Shown: positions 17,345-26,099, counted from the stretch's first letter. The stretch is 64,000 bases of DNA from Gemmatimonadota bacterium (GCA_029262195.1 JAJCZX010000030.1:62001-126000); one strand, 5' to 3'. A program made the numbers and translations. The notes: generated by a model not told the origin, from the sequence alone.

Positions 17345-18715
17345 CTACTCGAATAGTTTTTTCAGGTCAGTCGTATCCAGGACGTCCTGAGGGATAGAGT
17401 TTTTTTCGGCAAAAGCCTCTAATGACGGTTTAGCCGTGGCGTTGATCCCGAGCTTGGTGGTCGTACCATTGATCTCGGACGGATCCATTCCGGTGCCAGC
17501 CACTCCGGATACCAATGTAAAATCTCGGTCAGCCTGGACACGCGTGGCCAGAGCCCATTGAGTACTCTGGAGCTTCTTCAAATCAATGTCCCTATCAAAA
17601 CACGACACCTGTTTTACGTAAGTCTCTTTTTCTAACACATGCTCAATGAGACGTTGTACATCGGCCTGGGCCATCACCGCCGTGTCCACCCGGACAAACA
17701 ATGTCATTGCGGCAGGAATGTGCACTTCAAGCACTCCATCGAATTCGGCTGTGAGTTTTCGGTTTAAATCGGCGAGGATCGTCGCTCCAGTCATGGTCAA
17801 GTGCTCCAGGTGTCCGGCAATAATTTCTTGATAAAGAGGTTTTTTTCGGTGGGACATATACTGCACGTCAAACCGCGGACGCTTTGATACCGCCATCGCG
17901 TATCCGGCAAACTCTCCGTAAGGCCCTTCGTCAACCAACTCCTCGGCATTGATCATCCCCTCCAGGCATAACTCCGCCCGCGCCGGAACGAGTATTCGTT
18001 CATCGACCAGAGAAGGCGTAACCTGCAGTGGAGCGTCAAGGAGAGAACCTATCATAGACAACTCATCCACTTCCCTCCCCCCTCCGGCCAATACCCCCAA
18101 CGACCAAATCGGATGGGCACCGACAAACGCAGCCACGGGAGTAGACTCCAGCCGGGTAGCGTTTTCACGCACAATCCTATCGAGATGACCGCCTTCGACC
18201 ATGTAGATGGCCAATGTCTTCGAGTCGACCACCATCATACGGTGATAGCTAACGTTGAGGTTTTCCTGCTGGTGATCCCAGGCCACCACCGCGGCCCCAG
18301 TGACGTATGGAGACTGTTCCACAGCCGAGTGGCGAGTGTCGGGAAGCAACGACAAGTCAACTTCTTCGCCCGACAACACAACGTCCCGCACGGGAGCCTC
18401 CGAGTTATCGACCGAGTGCGGCGATATGGGGCTGTGGTACATGGCTTCTAGCCGCTCTTCGAGGTCTCTGGTAGAGATTCCTATCGAGCGGGCGATTCGT
18501 GAAAGCGACGCACAAACGTTAGTCACCACAGACCAATCCGTTCCAGTTACGGAGTCGAACTGCAAGACAGGGTTCCTCAGGTTTTGCGAAAGCTTCTCCA
18601 CTACCGCAGAGATCCCCCACCGGGGAGACACGCTCTGCTTTACAACTCGGAATTCACGAGGGTGTCTTTCGGCTAAGAACGCCAGGAAGGACCTGAGATC
18701 CGAATGGGAAGACAA
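17345..18715 (-). CDS. UbiD-family prenylated-FMN decarboxylase
   Basis: 456 residues. UbiD-family landmarks: NVSYHRM (about 154-160, prFMN/metal site) and VDEGPYGEF (261-269), which carries the catalytic Glu pair of the Glu-Arg-Glu network. The start is a TTG at 18715 with a GAGGCGG site upstream, 2 nt after the ligase stop. Family members (de)carboxylate aromatic, heteroaromatic or alpha,beta-unsaturated acids. It needs prFMN from a UbiX-type enzyme; none is seen in this window. The position as last gene of the GH3-ACP-ligase operon suggests a specialised decarboxylation rather than ubiquinone synthesis. Confidence 0.9.
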   Translation of the reverse strand: MSSHSDLRSFLAFLAERHPREFRVVKQSVSPRWGISAVVEKLSQNLRNPVLQFDSVTGTDWSVVTNVCASLSRIARSIGISTRDLEERLEAMYHSPISPHSVDNSEAPVRDVVLSGEEVDLSLLPDTRHSAVEQSPYVTGAAVVAWDHQQENLNVSYHRMMVVDSKTLAIYMVEGGHLDRIVRENATRLESTPVAAFVGAHPIWSLGVLAGGGREVDELSMIGSLLDAPLQVTPSLVDERILVPARAELCLEGMINAEELVDEGPYGEFAGYAMAVSKRPRFDVQYMSHRKKPLYQEIIAGHLEHLTMTGATILADLNRKLTAEFDGVLEVHIPAAMTLFVRVDTAVMAQADVQRLIEHVLEKETYVKQVSCFDRDIDLKKLQSTQWALATRVQADRDFTLVSGVAGTGMDPSEINGTTTKLGINATAKPSLEAFAEKNSIPQDVLDTTDLKKLFE

Positions 18716-18717
18716 GG

Positions 18718-20247
18718 CTATTCCGCCTCGCTACGTGTCTTCAGAGCGACCCGATCCACTTTTCCTGCGTGAGTGTGGGGGAGTTCGGGCCACAGATGAT
18801 ATTTTCGGGGTGCTCGTGAGAACGGCACTGCGGCCAGACAGTGTTTTCGGACCGCAGCCTCAACATCCTTTGCCGTTTCGCCATCAGACAGATCCGGGCC
18901 CTCAATATGAAGATGCGCTTCGATACGATCACCATACAAAGGATCTGGAATTCCAAGAACAACCGCTTTCGCCACTTTTTCATGGCGTTCCAGTATCTCT
19001 TCCAACTCTTCGGCGAAGATCCTTTCGCCAGCAGTCTTAAGCATGGTATTGCGCCTACCGGACAGAAACAGGTCCCCCTCCGCGTCCAACCATCCCAGAT
19101 CGCCTGTGTGCAACCGCCCCTGCTCGTCTACCACCTCTCGCGTCGCTTCGGGCTGACGCCAGTAACCGACCATAATGTTTTTACCTGAAATGACGACCTC
19201 TCCAACTTCCCCCCGCTTCACTCCGTTGCCTTCGGCATCAATGATGTCCACCTGGACTCCCGGTATCGCGGATCCCACTGATTCTGGTTTGACGTCAATT
19301 TTGTCAGGACTCAACGCGGTCGCTCGGGGGGCGCATTCGGTCTGTCCGTAGGCAACATGCAATTGCACGTCGGGTCTGGCCTCCCTGAGTCTCTTGATCA
19401 AATCGGACGACAACTTTCCACCTGTACTGGTCACCCAGCGTAGAACGGGAAGGTCGGCCTCGGCGAATCCGCCACGGTCCATAATCGCTGCGAAATGGTA
19501 CGGTACACCAGAGAAACCAGTCACCCGACTCGAAGCTATTTGTTTGACCACCTGACCGGGAAAGACAAAGCCAGCAGAAAAATGAATTGTGGCGCCGGCA
19601 AGGTGGTGCACCAGGAGCTGCATTAGTCCGTGGACGTAGTGCAGCGGCACCACCATCAAGTACGAATCTCTATCCGTGATAGGCATGTGCTCGATAACAC
19701 CGTCAATCACGGTCATCAGATTGACGTGAGAAAGGCATACACCCTTGGGCTTCCCCGTGCTTCCAGACGTGTACACGATTGCGGCGATCGGATCGGTTTC
19801 GCCCAACCCCGAGGCTCCCGTATCGGGGCGCGCTGTCCAATCCGCCGCGTCAAAGACTCCGTCATCAGTGGTGATTACGGGCTGGATAGACGCACTTTCG
19901 GCGTCTGTGAGCTTTTGGTCCGCCAGTGTTTTCCGAGTAATAACGACAGCGGGTTCCGCATCATTAATTAGCACGGACAGCGCGGGAAGCGGTAATTGAT
20001 CGCTGAGGGAAACAACGATCGCACCGGCTTTGAGGGCGCCCCAGAAAAAGATTACGGCTTCCGGGCAGTGGGGCAGAAGAAGCGCAACCCGATCGCCGGG
20101 CTTTACCCCATGGTCAAGCAGGTATTTTGCAGCTTCGCCGCTCAAATCATTGAGTTGCCCGAAAGTGAGCGATTCTTTTTGGAAAACCGCAGCATCTTTT
20201 GTTCGGTTGTCCTGGGCGATGTTCTCGAACCGCTCGTGAAGCAACAT
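18718..20247 (-). CDS. Class I adenylate-forming ligase (acyl-CoA/ACP synthetase type)
   Basis: 509 residues. Core motifs: A3 YTSGSTGKPKG at 159-169, A5 YGQTE, A7/A8 LHTGDLGWLDAEGDLFLSGR, and A10 with the catalytic Lys in HAGKVDR near the C-terminus. It activates a carboxylic acid as acyl-AMP and passes it to a thiol. The free-standing acyl carrier protein immediately upstream (11-nt gap) is the obvious acceptor; CoA is the alternative. The hydrophobic pocket around PLHYVHGLMQLLVH gives no clear substrate. ATG start. Confidence 0.92.
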   Translation of the reverse strand: MLLHERFENIAQDNRTKDAAVFQKESLTFGQLNDLSGEAAKYLLDHGVKPGDRVALLLPHCPEAVIFFWGALKAGAIVVSLSDQLPLPALSVLINDAEPAVVITRKTLADQKLTDAESASIQPVITTDDGVFDAADWTARPDTGASGLGETDPIAAIVYTSGSTGKPKGVCLSHVNLMTVIDGVIEHMPITDRDSYLMVVPLHYVHGLMQLLVHHLAGATIHFSAGFVFPGQVVKQIASSRVTGFSGVPYHFAAIMDRGGFAEADLPVLRWVTSTGGKLSSDLIKRLREARPDVQLHVAYGQTECAPRATALSPDKIDVKPESVGSAIPGVQVDIIDAEGNGVKRGEVGEVVISGKNIMVGYWRQPEATREVVDEQGRLHTGDLGWLDAEGDLFLSGRRNTMLKTAGERIFAEELEEILERHEKVAKAVVLGIPDPLYGDRIEAHLHIEGPDLSDGETAKDVEAAVRKHCLAAVPFSRAPRKYHLWPELPHTHAGKVDRVALKTRSEAE

Positions 20248-20258
20248 CGCTGAACGGT

Positions 20259-20501
20259 TTACGAGCCCGAGGCTTTTTCGATGTACGCAGCTATCGCGTC
20301 GAGAGTGCCAAAGTTGTCGGGGCTCAAGTCTTCTGCGTCAATAACAACTTCGAACGAATCCTCGATCCAAACGATGAGTTCCATCATGGCCACACTATCC
20401 AGGCCGGATTCAAGGAGACTAGCTCCCGGGTTGAACTCAATCTCAGCTCCACGTACAAGCTCTTTGGCGATAAAATCAAAGACTTTTTTCTGAATTTCCA
20501 T
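20259..20501 (-). CDS. Free-standing acyl carrier protein
   Basis: 80 residues, the usual size of a discrete carrier protein. The four-helix pattern is present and the phosphopantetheine attachment site is GLDSVAMMEL at 33-42 with Ser 36. The surrounding sequence differs from the housekeeping AcpP motif (DSLD), which suggests a dedicated, pathway-specific carrier. It is flanked by the enolase-superfamily gene (31-nt gap) and the ligase. A phosphopantetheinyl transferase is not in the window (coaD at 55307 makes the CoA precursor only). Confidence 0.9.
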   Translation of the reverse strand: MEIQKKVFDFIAKELVRGAEIEFNPGASLLESGLDSVAMMELIVWIEDSFEVVIDAEDLSPDNFGTLDAIAAYIEKASGS

Positions 20502-20532
20502 CAGTTCTGTTCCAGTATCTCGTTCGACGTTG

Positions 20533-21636
20533 TCAGTAAATGTGGTGCTCCGAGATCATCTTGCTTTTTTCAAGGGTCTTCCGGAGACGGAAAGCCAAAC
20601 CCGATCCGACCGGAATCGATTCCACCGGATCCTCGGCGAGCACAAACTTATTCTGGCCGAGCCCTTCTATGTAGGGTAACTCCTGACAGTGCTGCAGCAA
20701 GAGTTCCGATGCTGAATTTAACACACCCGACTCCCCAACCATGGCTCCCCCGAGAACTCTGATCCCAGCGTTTAGCGCAAGGGACACCATTCGGGAGGAA
20801 GCGGCAAGTCCGCCGCACTTGCCCACCCGCACGTTAAAGTACTTGTAGCCCCCACTGTCGATCCACCGCCGGGCGTCATAGACCGTGCATACAGATTCAT
20901 CAGCTACGAATTTGGTCCCGAATCGCGACGAAAGGTCGAGGAGTTTCTCTGAAAGCCCCTCCTCCTGCGGAGAGAGGGGCTGTTCCACCGAATGGAGCAC
21001 AAGGTCGCCGCACCCCTCGAGTAGATCTACCGCGCCTTCGTAGCTCAACGAACCATTGGCGTCGAGTCGCAGATGAGCCCGGCCACCGAGTTGTTTGCTG
21101 ACCTCCCGCAGCCGTTTCACGTCTTCGTCTCCGCCCACTTTCACCTTTACCGCCGATGCACCGACCAGGAGGGCATGACGCGCTGCGTTTCTAAGCTTTT
21201 CAAATTCAACTTCGAACCCGATAGTGACGCAGCGCCCCACGGGGGTCGCTCGGGTCGGTCCGATGTAATCGTCGAAGTCGACCGTGCTGGATTGGGAGAG
21301 CAGTCCGATTGCGGCCATTTCGACGCCACCTACCAGAGCATTACCTGAACCCTCCTTCAGAAGACCGGATACAAGATCATGCAACTCGTTGAGAGATGAG
21401 ATCGTGGCGCCTTTTAGATCGGCAACCAGTGAGGGCCCCGCCGCCTCAATGATGGAGTCCGTTGTTTCGCCGGTGACGTACTGCCGAGCGAGAATTTCGC
21501 CTAACGCTCGATACCCGTCGGCATCGGAAAGTTCAACATAAAGGGTGTCGGACGAGTCCCTGGAGGCTTCCGCGTGTTGAAAGCTCCCTTTGAATGGAAC
21601 GTTTAATCGAATGTACCTGCAGCCGGCGATTTTCAT
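20533..21636 (-). CDS. Enolase-superfamily enzyme, muconate lactonizing / dipeptide epimerase subgroup
   Basis: 367 residues. The MLE-subgroup catalytic set is complete by position: Lys 164 and Lys 166 (AVKVKVGG), metal ligands Asp 192 (RLDANG), Glu 218 (VEQP) and Asp 246 (VADES), and Lys 273 (VRVGKCGG). This chemistry abstracts a proton alpha to a carboxylate, as in dipeptide epimerase, cycloisomerase and o-succinylbenzoate synthase. The C-terminal DxD motif that grips the amino group in dipeptide epimerases is not evident (ELPYIEGLGQ instead), so the substrate may not be a dipeptide. The ATG overlaps the GH3 stop as ATGA. Confidence 0.9.
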   Translation of the reverse strand: MKIAGCRYIRLNVPFKGSFQHAEASRDSSDTLYVELSDADGYRALGEILARQYVTGETTDSIIEAAGPSLVADLKGATISSLNELHDLVSGLLKEGSGNALVGGVEMAAIGLLSQSSTVDFDDYIGPTRATPVGRCVTIGFEVEFEKLRNAARHALLVGASAVKVKVGGDEDVKRLREVSKQLGGRAHLRLDANGSLSYEGAVDLLEGCGDLVLHSVEQPLSPQEEGLSEKLLDLSSRFGTKFVADESVCTVYDARRWIDSGGYKYFNVRVGKCGGLAASSRMVSLALNAGIRVLGGAMVGESGVLNSASELLLQHCQELPYIEGLGQNKFVLAEDPVESIPVGSGLAFRLRKTLEKSKMISEHHIY

Positions 21637-23249
21637 TTCTGACGCAAGTATTCGCCAAGTCCGGCATCCACGTCAAGCTTCCGAGAAAGAGCGCCGAGTT
21701 TGACCTGCTCTATTGAAATATCCGGGTCGGCGGCTTCCTGTCGTAGCAGGTCAAAAGCGGCAGCACTGACAAGCAACGCCCGTGGAGCGCCGAGCCGACC
21801 GGAAGTTCTCTTCGAGCCGTACTCGTTGTTGACAGCTTGCAACTCTGAATCCAGTTGACGCACCCATTCCCGCGATACCTCATCGTTCACACCTTGCACC
21901 AAAACGCCGTAATGGGGATCGCCCTCGGAACGGGGAAAGCAGAGAAATTCGGCGGGGCCGGCGCCCACCACGGCAGTGGCGGCTTTCGCAGCCTGGATAA
22001 TTTGCATCTCCGTCAGCTTTTCGCCTGTGATACTCGAGGTCTTTCCCTTGCGGTAGAGGAAATCCAGGTGCGGGGTCTTACCCATCATTTCAGTCACACG
22101 GAAACAGTCTCCTATTCGATAGCGATAAAGCCCGCCGCTGGTGCTGACAACAAGTTCATAAGTTTGGCCAATTTCCAATTCCCATGGCAGGACCGTGTCA
22201 GGATCGTCTTGATCGCATTGGCTCTCCGGAATGAATTCATAGTGGTGACAGGTGTACGCCAGCATTCCGCCCGAACCCCAGTCACGCAGCGGTATGGCCA
22301 TGATGGCTTCACTACCCTGAGTGATGTAATCGCGAGTCCCCACACCTTCGAGAGCGCCCTCCAACTGGTTCAGATATGGTCGAACCAGCTCCGATTGCCA
22401 GCAGATGGCCAGCTCAAGATCGGGCCAAAAACCACTAAGGCTTCCCCCGATTGCCTTTCCAACGGCTTTTGCGTTGGGGGAGGAGGGCGGTGGGAGGTGT
22501 TGTTTGAGAGCCTCGAGTTCCTCCGATTGTCCCAGGCCACCGCCGAAGGTGCCGTTGCGGATGCCCTCCACCAGATCGGGGCCGTGGTTTTCGATGGTGC
22601 GGCAGAATTTGGATAACGTTGACGGGTTGAGGCACATGATCCCATCGAGTCGGCCAGCAAGGACAATCCGCGCGACGGCGTAGTAGCGAAGCTCCGGGTC
22701 TTTGATTTTTCTAATCTCTGGTGGCAGAGGCCATCCGGCGCCAGCCTGGAACATCTGCATTCGCCGATTCCAGAAGGTGGTCTCCGACAGTACTTCCCTG
22801 CCCGATTCGGTACGACTGGAGCCCCCACCGTCTCCGAAATTGGCAATCCATTTTCCTGATTCCAGAGTGGGATGGTCCCGATAGACGAGATTCCAAAAAA
22901 TCCCGAAAGCGCGGGCCTTGTCCCTCACCAGCCCCTGCGTCACCGGGATCAACTTTGGCGCAGCCGTCGAGCCACTGGTCTTGAAAAAGGCCACGGCCCG
23001 TTGAGCGGTAAGAACGTTGCTTGCGCCTGCGGCGATCCGGTCGACTGGAGCGCGGAATTGCTCGTATTCAGCCAGGGGCACCGAGGCCCGATAATCATCG
23101 ACGTTCTTGATTTGATCAAAACCGTGAGCTCGACCAAACTCCGTCTCCGAGTTAGTAGCCACGACCGATTCCAGCAGGTGTGCGCGTTGCACCTGCTCGA
23201 TTTCACCAGTGTTGGCGAGGAAACGCTCGGCTTCATGACTCAGGGACAT
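21633..23249 (-). CDS. GH3-family acyl-acid amidosynthetase
   Basis: 538 residues. It has the three ATP-binding signatures of the GH3 adenylating family: FFKTSGSTAAPKLIPV (88-103), TSGGLYRYRIGDCFRV, and GKTSSITGEKLTE. GH3 enzymes adenylate a carboxylic acid and conjugate it to an amino acid amine; in plants they act on auxin and jasmonate. Bacterial members are much less studied. It is the first gene of the minus-strand operon and is coupled to the enolase-superfamily gene. Having a second adenylating enzyme next to an ACP-ligase suggests amide bond formation as a separate step. ATG start with a weak ribosome site. Confidence 0.92.
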   Translation of the reverse strand: MSLSHEAERFLANTGEIEQVQRAHLLESVVATNSETEFGRAHGFDQIKNVDDYRASVPLAEYEQFRAPVDRIAAGASNVLTAQRAVAFFKTSGSTAAPKLIPVTQGLVRDKARAFGIFWNLVYRDHPTLESGKWIANFGDGGGSSRTESGREVLSETTFWNRRMQMFQAGAGWPLPPEIRKIKDPELRYYAVARIVLAGRLDGIMCLNPSTLSKFCRTIENHGPDLVEGIRNGTFGGGLGQSEELEALKQHLPPPSSPNAKAVGKAIGGSLSGFWPDLELAICWQSELVRPYLNQLEGALEGVGTRDYITQGSEAIMAIPLRDWGSGGMLAYTCHHYEFIPESQCDQDDPDTVLPWELEIGQTYELVVSTSGGLYRYRIGDCFRVTEMMGKTPHLDFLYRKGKTSSITGEKLTEMQIIQAAKAATAVVGAGPAEFLCFPRSEGDPHYGVLVQGVNDEVSREWVRQLDSELQAVNNEYGSKRTSGRLGAPRALLVSAAAFDLLRQEAADPDISIEQVKLGALSRKLDVDAGLGEYLRQK

Positions 23250-23460
23250 CGATTACTGCTCAGAGTTTTGGGAAAACCAGATTTCAGCAATACACGTTAT
23301 GGATAGCCGATCGAAAAAAGGACTGGCTGTGCTTACTCAAAGTACACTTCCTGATCTCACTTCGCATCTTCCTCACGACACTGACTCCGAAACGCCGTGC
23401 GTCTCCATTCCCCACGCTCTCCCTCCGAGGAACACGTGACAAACGACACTGTACAATGCC

Positions 23461-23483
23461 ATCAGAGAAGACACTTCTCTGAT
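23461..23483. promoter_or_regulatory. Perfect 10-bp-arm palindrome upstream of the GH3 operon
   Basis: ATCAGAGAAG and CTTCTCTGAT are exact inverted copies separated by ACA. The site is about 210 bp upstream of the GH3 start and 27 bp before the small plus-strand frame at 23510. There is no T-run, so a protein-binding operator is likelier than a terminator, but neither is shown. Confidence 0.5.
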
Positions 23484-23509
23484 CCTTCGAGAGCCTCCAT
23501 ACGGATTGT

Positions 23510-23959
23510 TTGGTGCAAACCGGTGTAGTTGACGTCGATTTCAACTTTACGTTGGGGAGAGATGCACTTGGATCCCGGCCCTTTCGACAGGGACCGATGG
23601 TAATGGCCTCCTCAGGAGGAATAATTCCTGTCGTGGCTTTTCAATTGAGCGGGGCTGGTGGCGAAACCGAATCCACCGCGTCGATTGCCGCAATTGAAAT
23701 CCGTCAAAAGAGTCCAATCAGGCTTGAGGTGAACGCTTCCAAGGGAATCAGTTGGGTGCTTCGGACCGAGTCTGGAGCGCGGCTGTTGGGACTAGAGCCA
23801 AATGTCGAATTTAGCGACCCATCTATTGCCGAGGCCATTTGGGAAACAATAGAAAACGTACCTCGGCTTTCGATTTTTGGTCTTAATCCCGGGGTAACGA
23901 CAGCCAGTTTTGAAGCCAACGGAGCTACGACAGAAATCGAAGTGGTCGTCACCCCATAG
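23510..23959 (+). CDS. Hypothetical protein, possibly a gene remnant
   Basis: Up to 149 residues from a TTG; an internal ATG at 23597 preceded by AGGGA would give 120 residues. No signal peptide or catalytic motif is seen. The C-terminal part GLNPGVTTASFEANGATTEIEVVV resembles the last strands of a bacterial Ig-like (BIG_2) domain, so it may be the tail of a decayed surface protein. It stands alone between the GH3 operon and the AraC-type gene. Coding status is uncertain. Confidence 0.4.
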   Translation: MVQTGVVDVDFNFTLGRDALGSRPFRQGPMVMASSGGIIPVVAFQLSGAGGETESTASIAAIEIRQKSPIRLEVNASKGISWVLRTESGARLLGLEPNVEFSDPSIAEAIWETIENVPRLSIFGLNPGVTTASFEANGATTEIEVVVTP

Positions 23960-24024
23960 CGAGGTATGGATCTCGGTCCAACTCAGAGCACCGATACGGC
24001 GATCCAATTTCGGTAAGGGCAACT

Positions 24025-25002
24025 CTACGCGACGGCGGCCCGCCTTACCGACCCCGGTGAGACTCCCGTAACCCTTTTAAATGCTCGGCTGAACGCCGCT
24101 TCTGAATCGTAACCCAACCGAGCAGCAAGTTGGCTTACGGTGGCACCTTCGTCTTTCAACCATGTCACTGCGACCAACATCTTCCATCGTCTTACGTATT
24201 GCATCGGCGTCTCCCCGACAAGCTCACTAAACCGGGCGGCAAACGCCGAGCGCGACATGGCGACTTCTGACGCAAGCCCTGCGACTGTCCACGCGTTCTC
24301 AGGATCGCGATGAATCAACAGGAGCGCCCTACCAATCTGACGATCCTGCAGGGCACCTAACCAACCAGTTTTGGCCGCTGGGTCATCCGTGATCCAGGAT
24401 CTAATCGCCTGAATAACGAGGATATCGGCGAGCCGAGTTACGATTGTTTCTCCTCCCGGTCGGAGAGCTTCGGCCTCGGATGCCATGAGGCGCAGGGTGT
24501 TGTGAATCCAATCGAGCTGATGGTTTTGCCAGGCGTCGACGACTATCTGAGTCGGCAGGAGTTGAACCAGGCGTTGAGCTGCCGGGTGGTCAAACTTTAC
24601 CGCGCCGCACACCATTCTGGTGGGTTCGCCACCTGCTCCATGCCGAAGGATCTCATAACGGTCGCTGATCTGCTCCCGCTCAAGATCGAATAGCTTCGCC
24701 GCGTGGATGCCCGGTTCGCTTAGCAAGCGATGACCCTCACCGTGTGGGACAAGTGTGAAGCTCCCCGGTTGAAGCAGGCGTCGCTCGCCATTCAGACCAA
24801 CTAGCCAGCAGCTACCCGAAGTGACCACATGGAACATCATGCAGTCCTCCATCGGCGGCAGATCGAGACCCCATGGAGCGGTGAACTCGGAGCGCGTATA
24901 AAAAACGCCGGTCATCCGCAGGAAATGAAGGGCCTCACCGATGTGGTCTGAACTATCCCAGAGGTCTTCCCTCGGTTGCAATTCTTTGGTAGCGGTTGTC
25001 AT
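24025..25002 (-). CDS. AraC-family transcriptional regulator with cupin sensor domain
   Basis: 325 residues from the ATG at 25002; the longer GTG frame adds 33 poorly conserved residues. The N-terminal cupin-like domain (about 20-190) contains GSCWLVGLNGERRLLQPGSF and LVPHGEGH. The C-terminal double helix-turn-helix (about 225-320) contains AGLASEVAMSRSAFAARF and LAARLGYDSEAAFSRAFKR, the standard AraC signature. This cupin-AraC type often sits beside an oxidoreductase gene it controls; here it is divergent from the NmrA-type gene at 25172, which is the likely target. A link to the GH3 island 1 kb away is possible but unsupported. Confidence 0.92.
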   Translation of the reverse strand: MTTATKELQPREDLWDSSDHIGEALHFLRMTGVFYTRSEFTAPWGLDLPPMEDCMMFHVVTSGSCWLVGLNGERRLLQPGSFTLVPHGEGHRLLSEPGIHAAKLFDLEREQISDRYEILRHGAGGEPTRMVCGAVKFDHPAAQRLVQLLPTQIVVDAWQNHQLDWIHNTLRLMASEAEALRPGGETIVTRLADILVIQAIRSWITDDPAAKTGWLGALQDRQIGRALLLIHRDPENAWTVAGLASEVAMSRSAFAARFSELVGETPMQYVRRWKMLVAVTWLKDEGATVSQLAARLGYDSEAAFSRAFKRVTGVSPGSVRRAAVA

Positions 25003-25171
25003 TGGTAAGCATACGAATTCGCCCGCTCTTTTGTCAACCTTCAACGAACTGGACGAATGAGCATAAAACAGATGGTTTTGGTCATTCTCACGCCAGTGCA
25101 CACCTTTTACAATAGACGCACTGCAAACGGCCCAGGGCCGCGAGCTTCACCAAAAAACGATGGAGAATAAC

Positions 25172-26020
25172 ATGAAACGCGGACTAACTTTAGTTCTCGG
25201 TGGAACCGGAAAGACCGGTCGCAGAGTTGCCGAACGCCTCGAAACACTTGGAATGCCGGTGCGAATTGGATCTCGCTCAGCAAACCCATCCTTCGATTGG
25301 GAAGACAAGAACACCTGGGCCGGGGCGTTGAAGGATGTCGAGTCCGTTTACGTCAGCTACTACCCCGACCTGGCGGTCCCCGGGGCTCCGGACGCGATCA
25401 AAGCGTTCAGTGACCTGGCAGTTCAGATGGGCGTAAAGCGACTGGTTCTCCTCTCCGGCCGCGGCGAAGAAGCAGCGCAGAGCTGCGAAACCATTATTCA
25501 GGAATCTGGCGCCGAGTGGGTGTTGCTGAGGGCCGGTTGGTTTGCCCAGAACTTCAGTGAAGCGTTCATGCGCGACCTCGTAATGTCCGGCACAGTGGCT
25601 TTCCCAATTGGAAATGTGAAAGAGCCGTTCATCGACGTGGACGATATTGCTGACGTGGCTGTAGCGGCCCTGACCGAAGACAAACACGTCGGCCAACTCT
25701 ACGAAATCACCGGCTCCAGGCTTCTCACGTTCGCCGAAGCCATTAGAGAGATTTCCGACGCGAGTGGACGAGAAATCTCGTATGTACAAATCACCCCGGA
25801 CCAGTTCACGGAAGGTTTAGCCGAACAGGGAGTCCCGGGCGACTATATCTGCCTCCTGAACTATCTTTTCACTGAGGTTTTGGATGGTCGGAACGCGTAC
25901 GTCACCGACGGAGTTCAGCGGGCGCTTGGGCGGGCGCCGCGGGATTTCAAGGAGTTTGCGACGGATGCAGCGAACGACGGGGCGTGGGGCTTGGAAGAAT
26001 TGGAAATTTCCGTCGCATAA
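25172..26020 (+). CDS. NmrA/NAD(P)-binding SDR-like protein
   Basis: 282 residues. The N-terminus TLVLGGTGKTGRRVAERL is the GGxGxxG dinucleotide site of atypical SDRs of the NmrA / quinone-oxidoreductase-2 type. Later landmarks are RLVLLSGRGEEAA, VLLRAGWFAQNFSE and FIDVDDIADVAVAAL. The start at 25172 is favoured: GGAG lies 6 nt upstream, inside the codons of an alternative ATG at 25160. It lacks the YxxxK of classical SDRs, so it may be a redox sensor or an NAD(P)H-dependent reductase. It is divergent from the AraC regulator, and the pair is a common genomic arrangement. Confidence 0.88.
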   Translation: MKRGLTLVLGGTGKTGRRVAERLETLGMPVRIGSRSANPSFDWEDKNTWAGALKDVESVYVSYYPDLAVPGAPDAIKAFSDLAVQMGVKRLVLLSGRGEEAAQSCETIIQESGAEWVLLRAGWFAQNFSEAFMRDLVMSGTVAFPIGNVKEPFIDVDDIADVAVAALTEDKHVGQLYEITGSRLLTFAEAIREISDASGREISYVQITPDQFTEGLAEQGVPGDYICLLNYLFTEVLDGRNAYVTDGVQRALGRAPRDFKEFATDAANDGAWGLEELEISVA

Positions 26021-26099
26021 TACGTCAATTAAAGGTGAGGCAGCGAGGTCGGCTCGATATTGATTCCGACCTCGTTCGTTTCTCCGGCAACGCCCTCCG

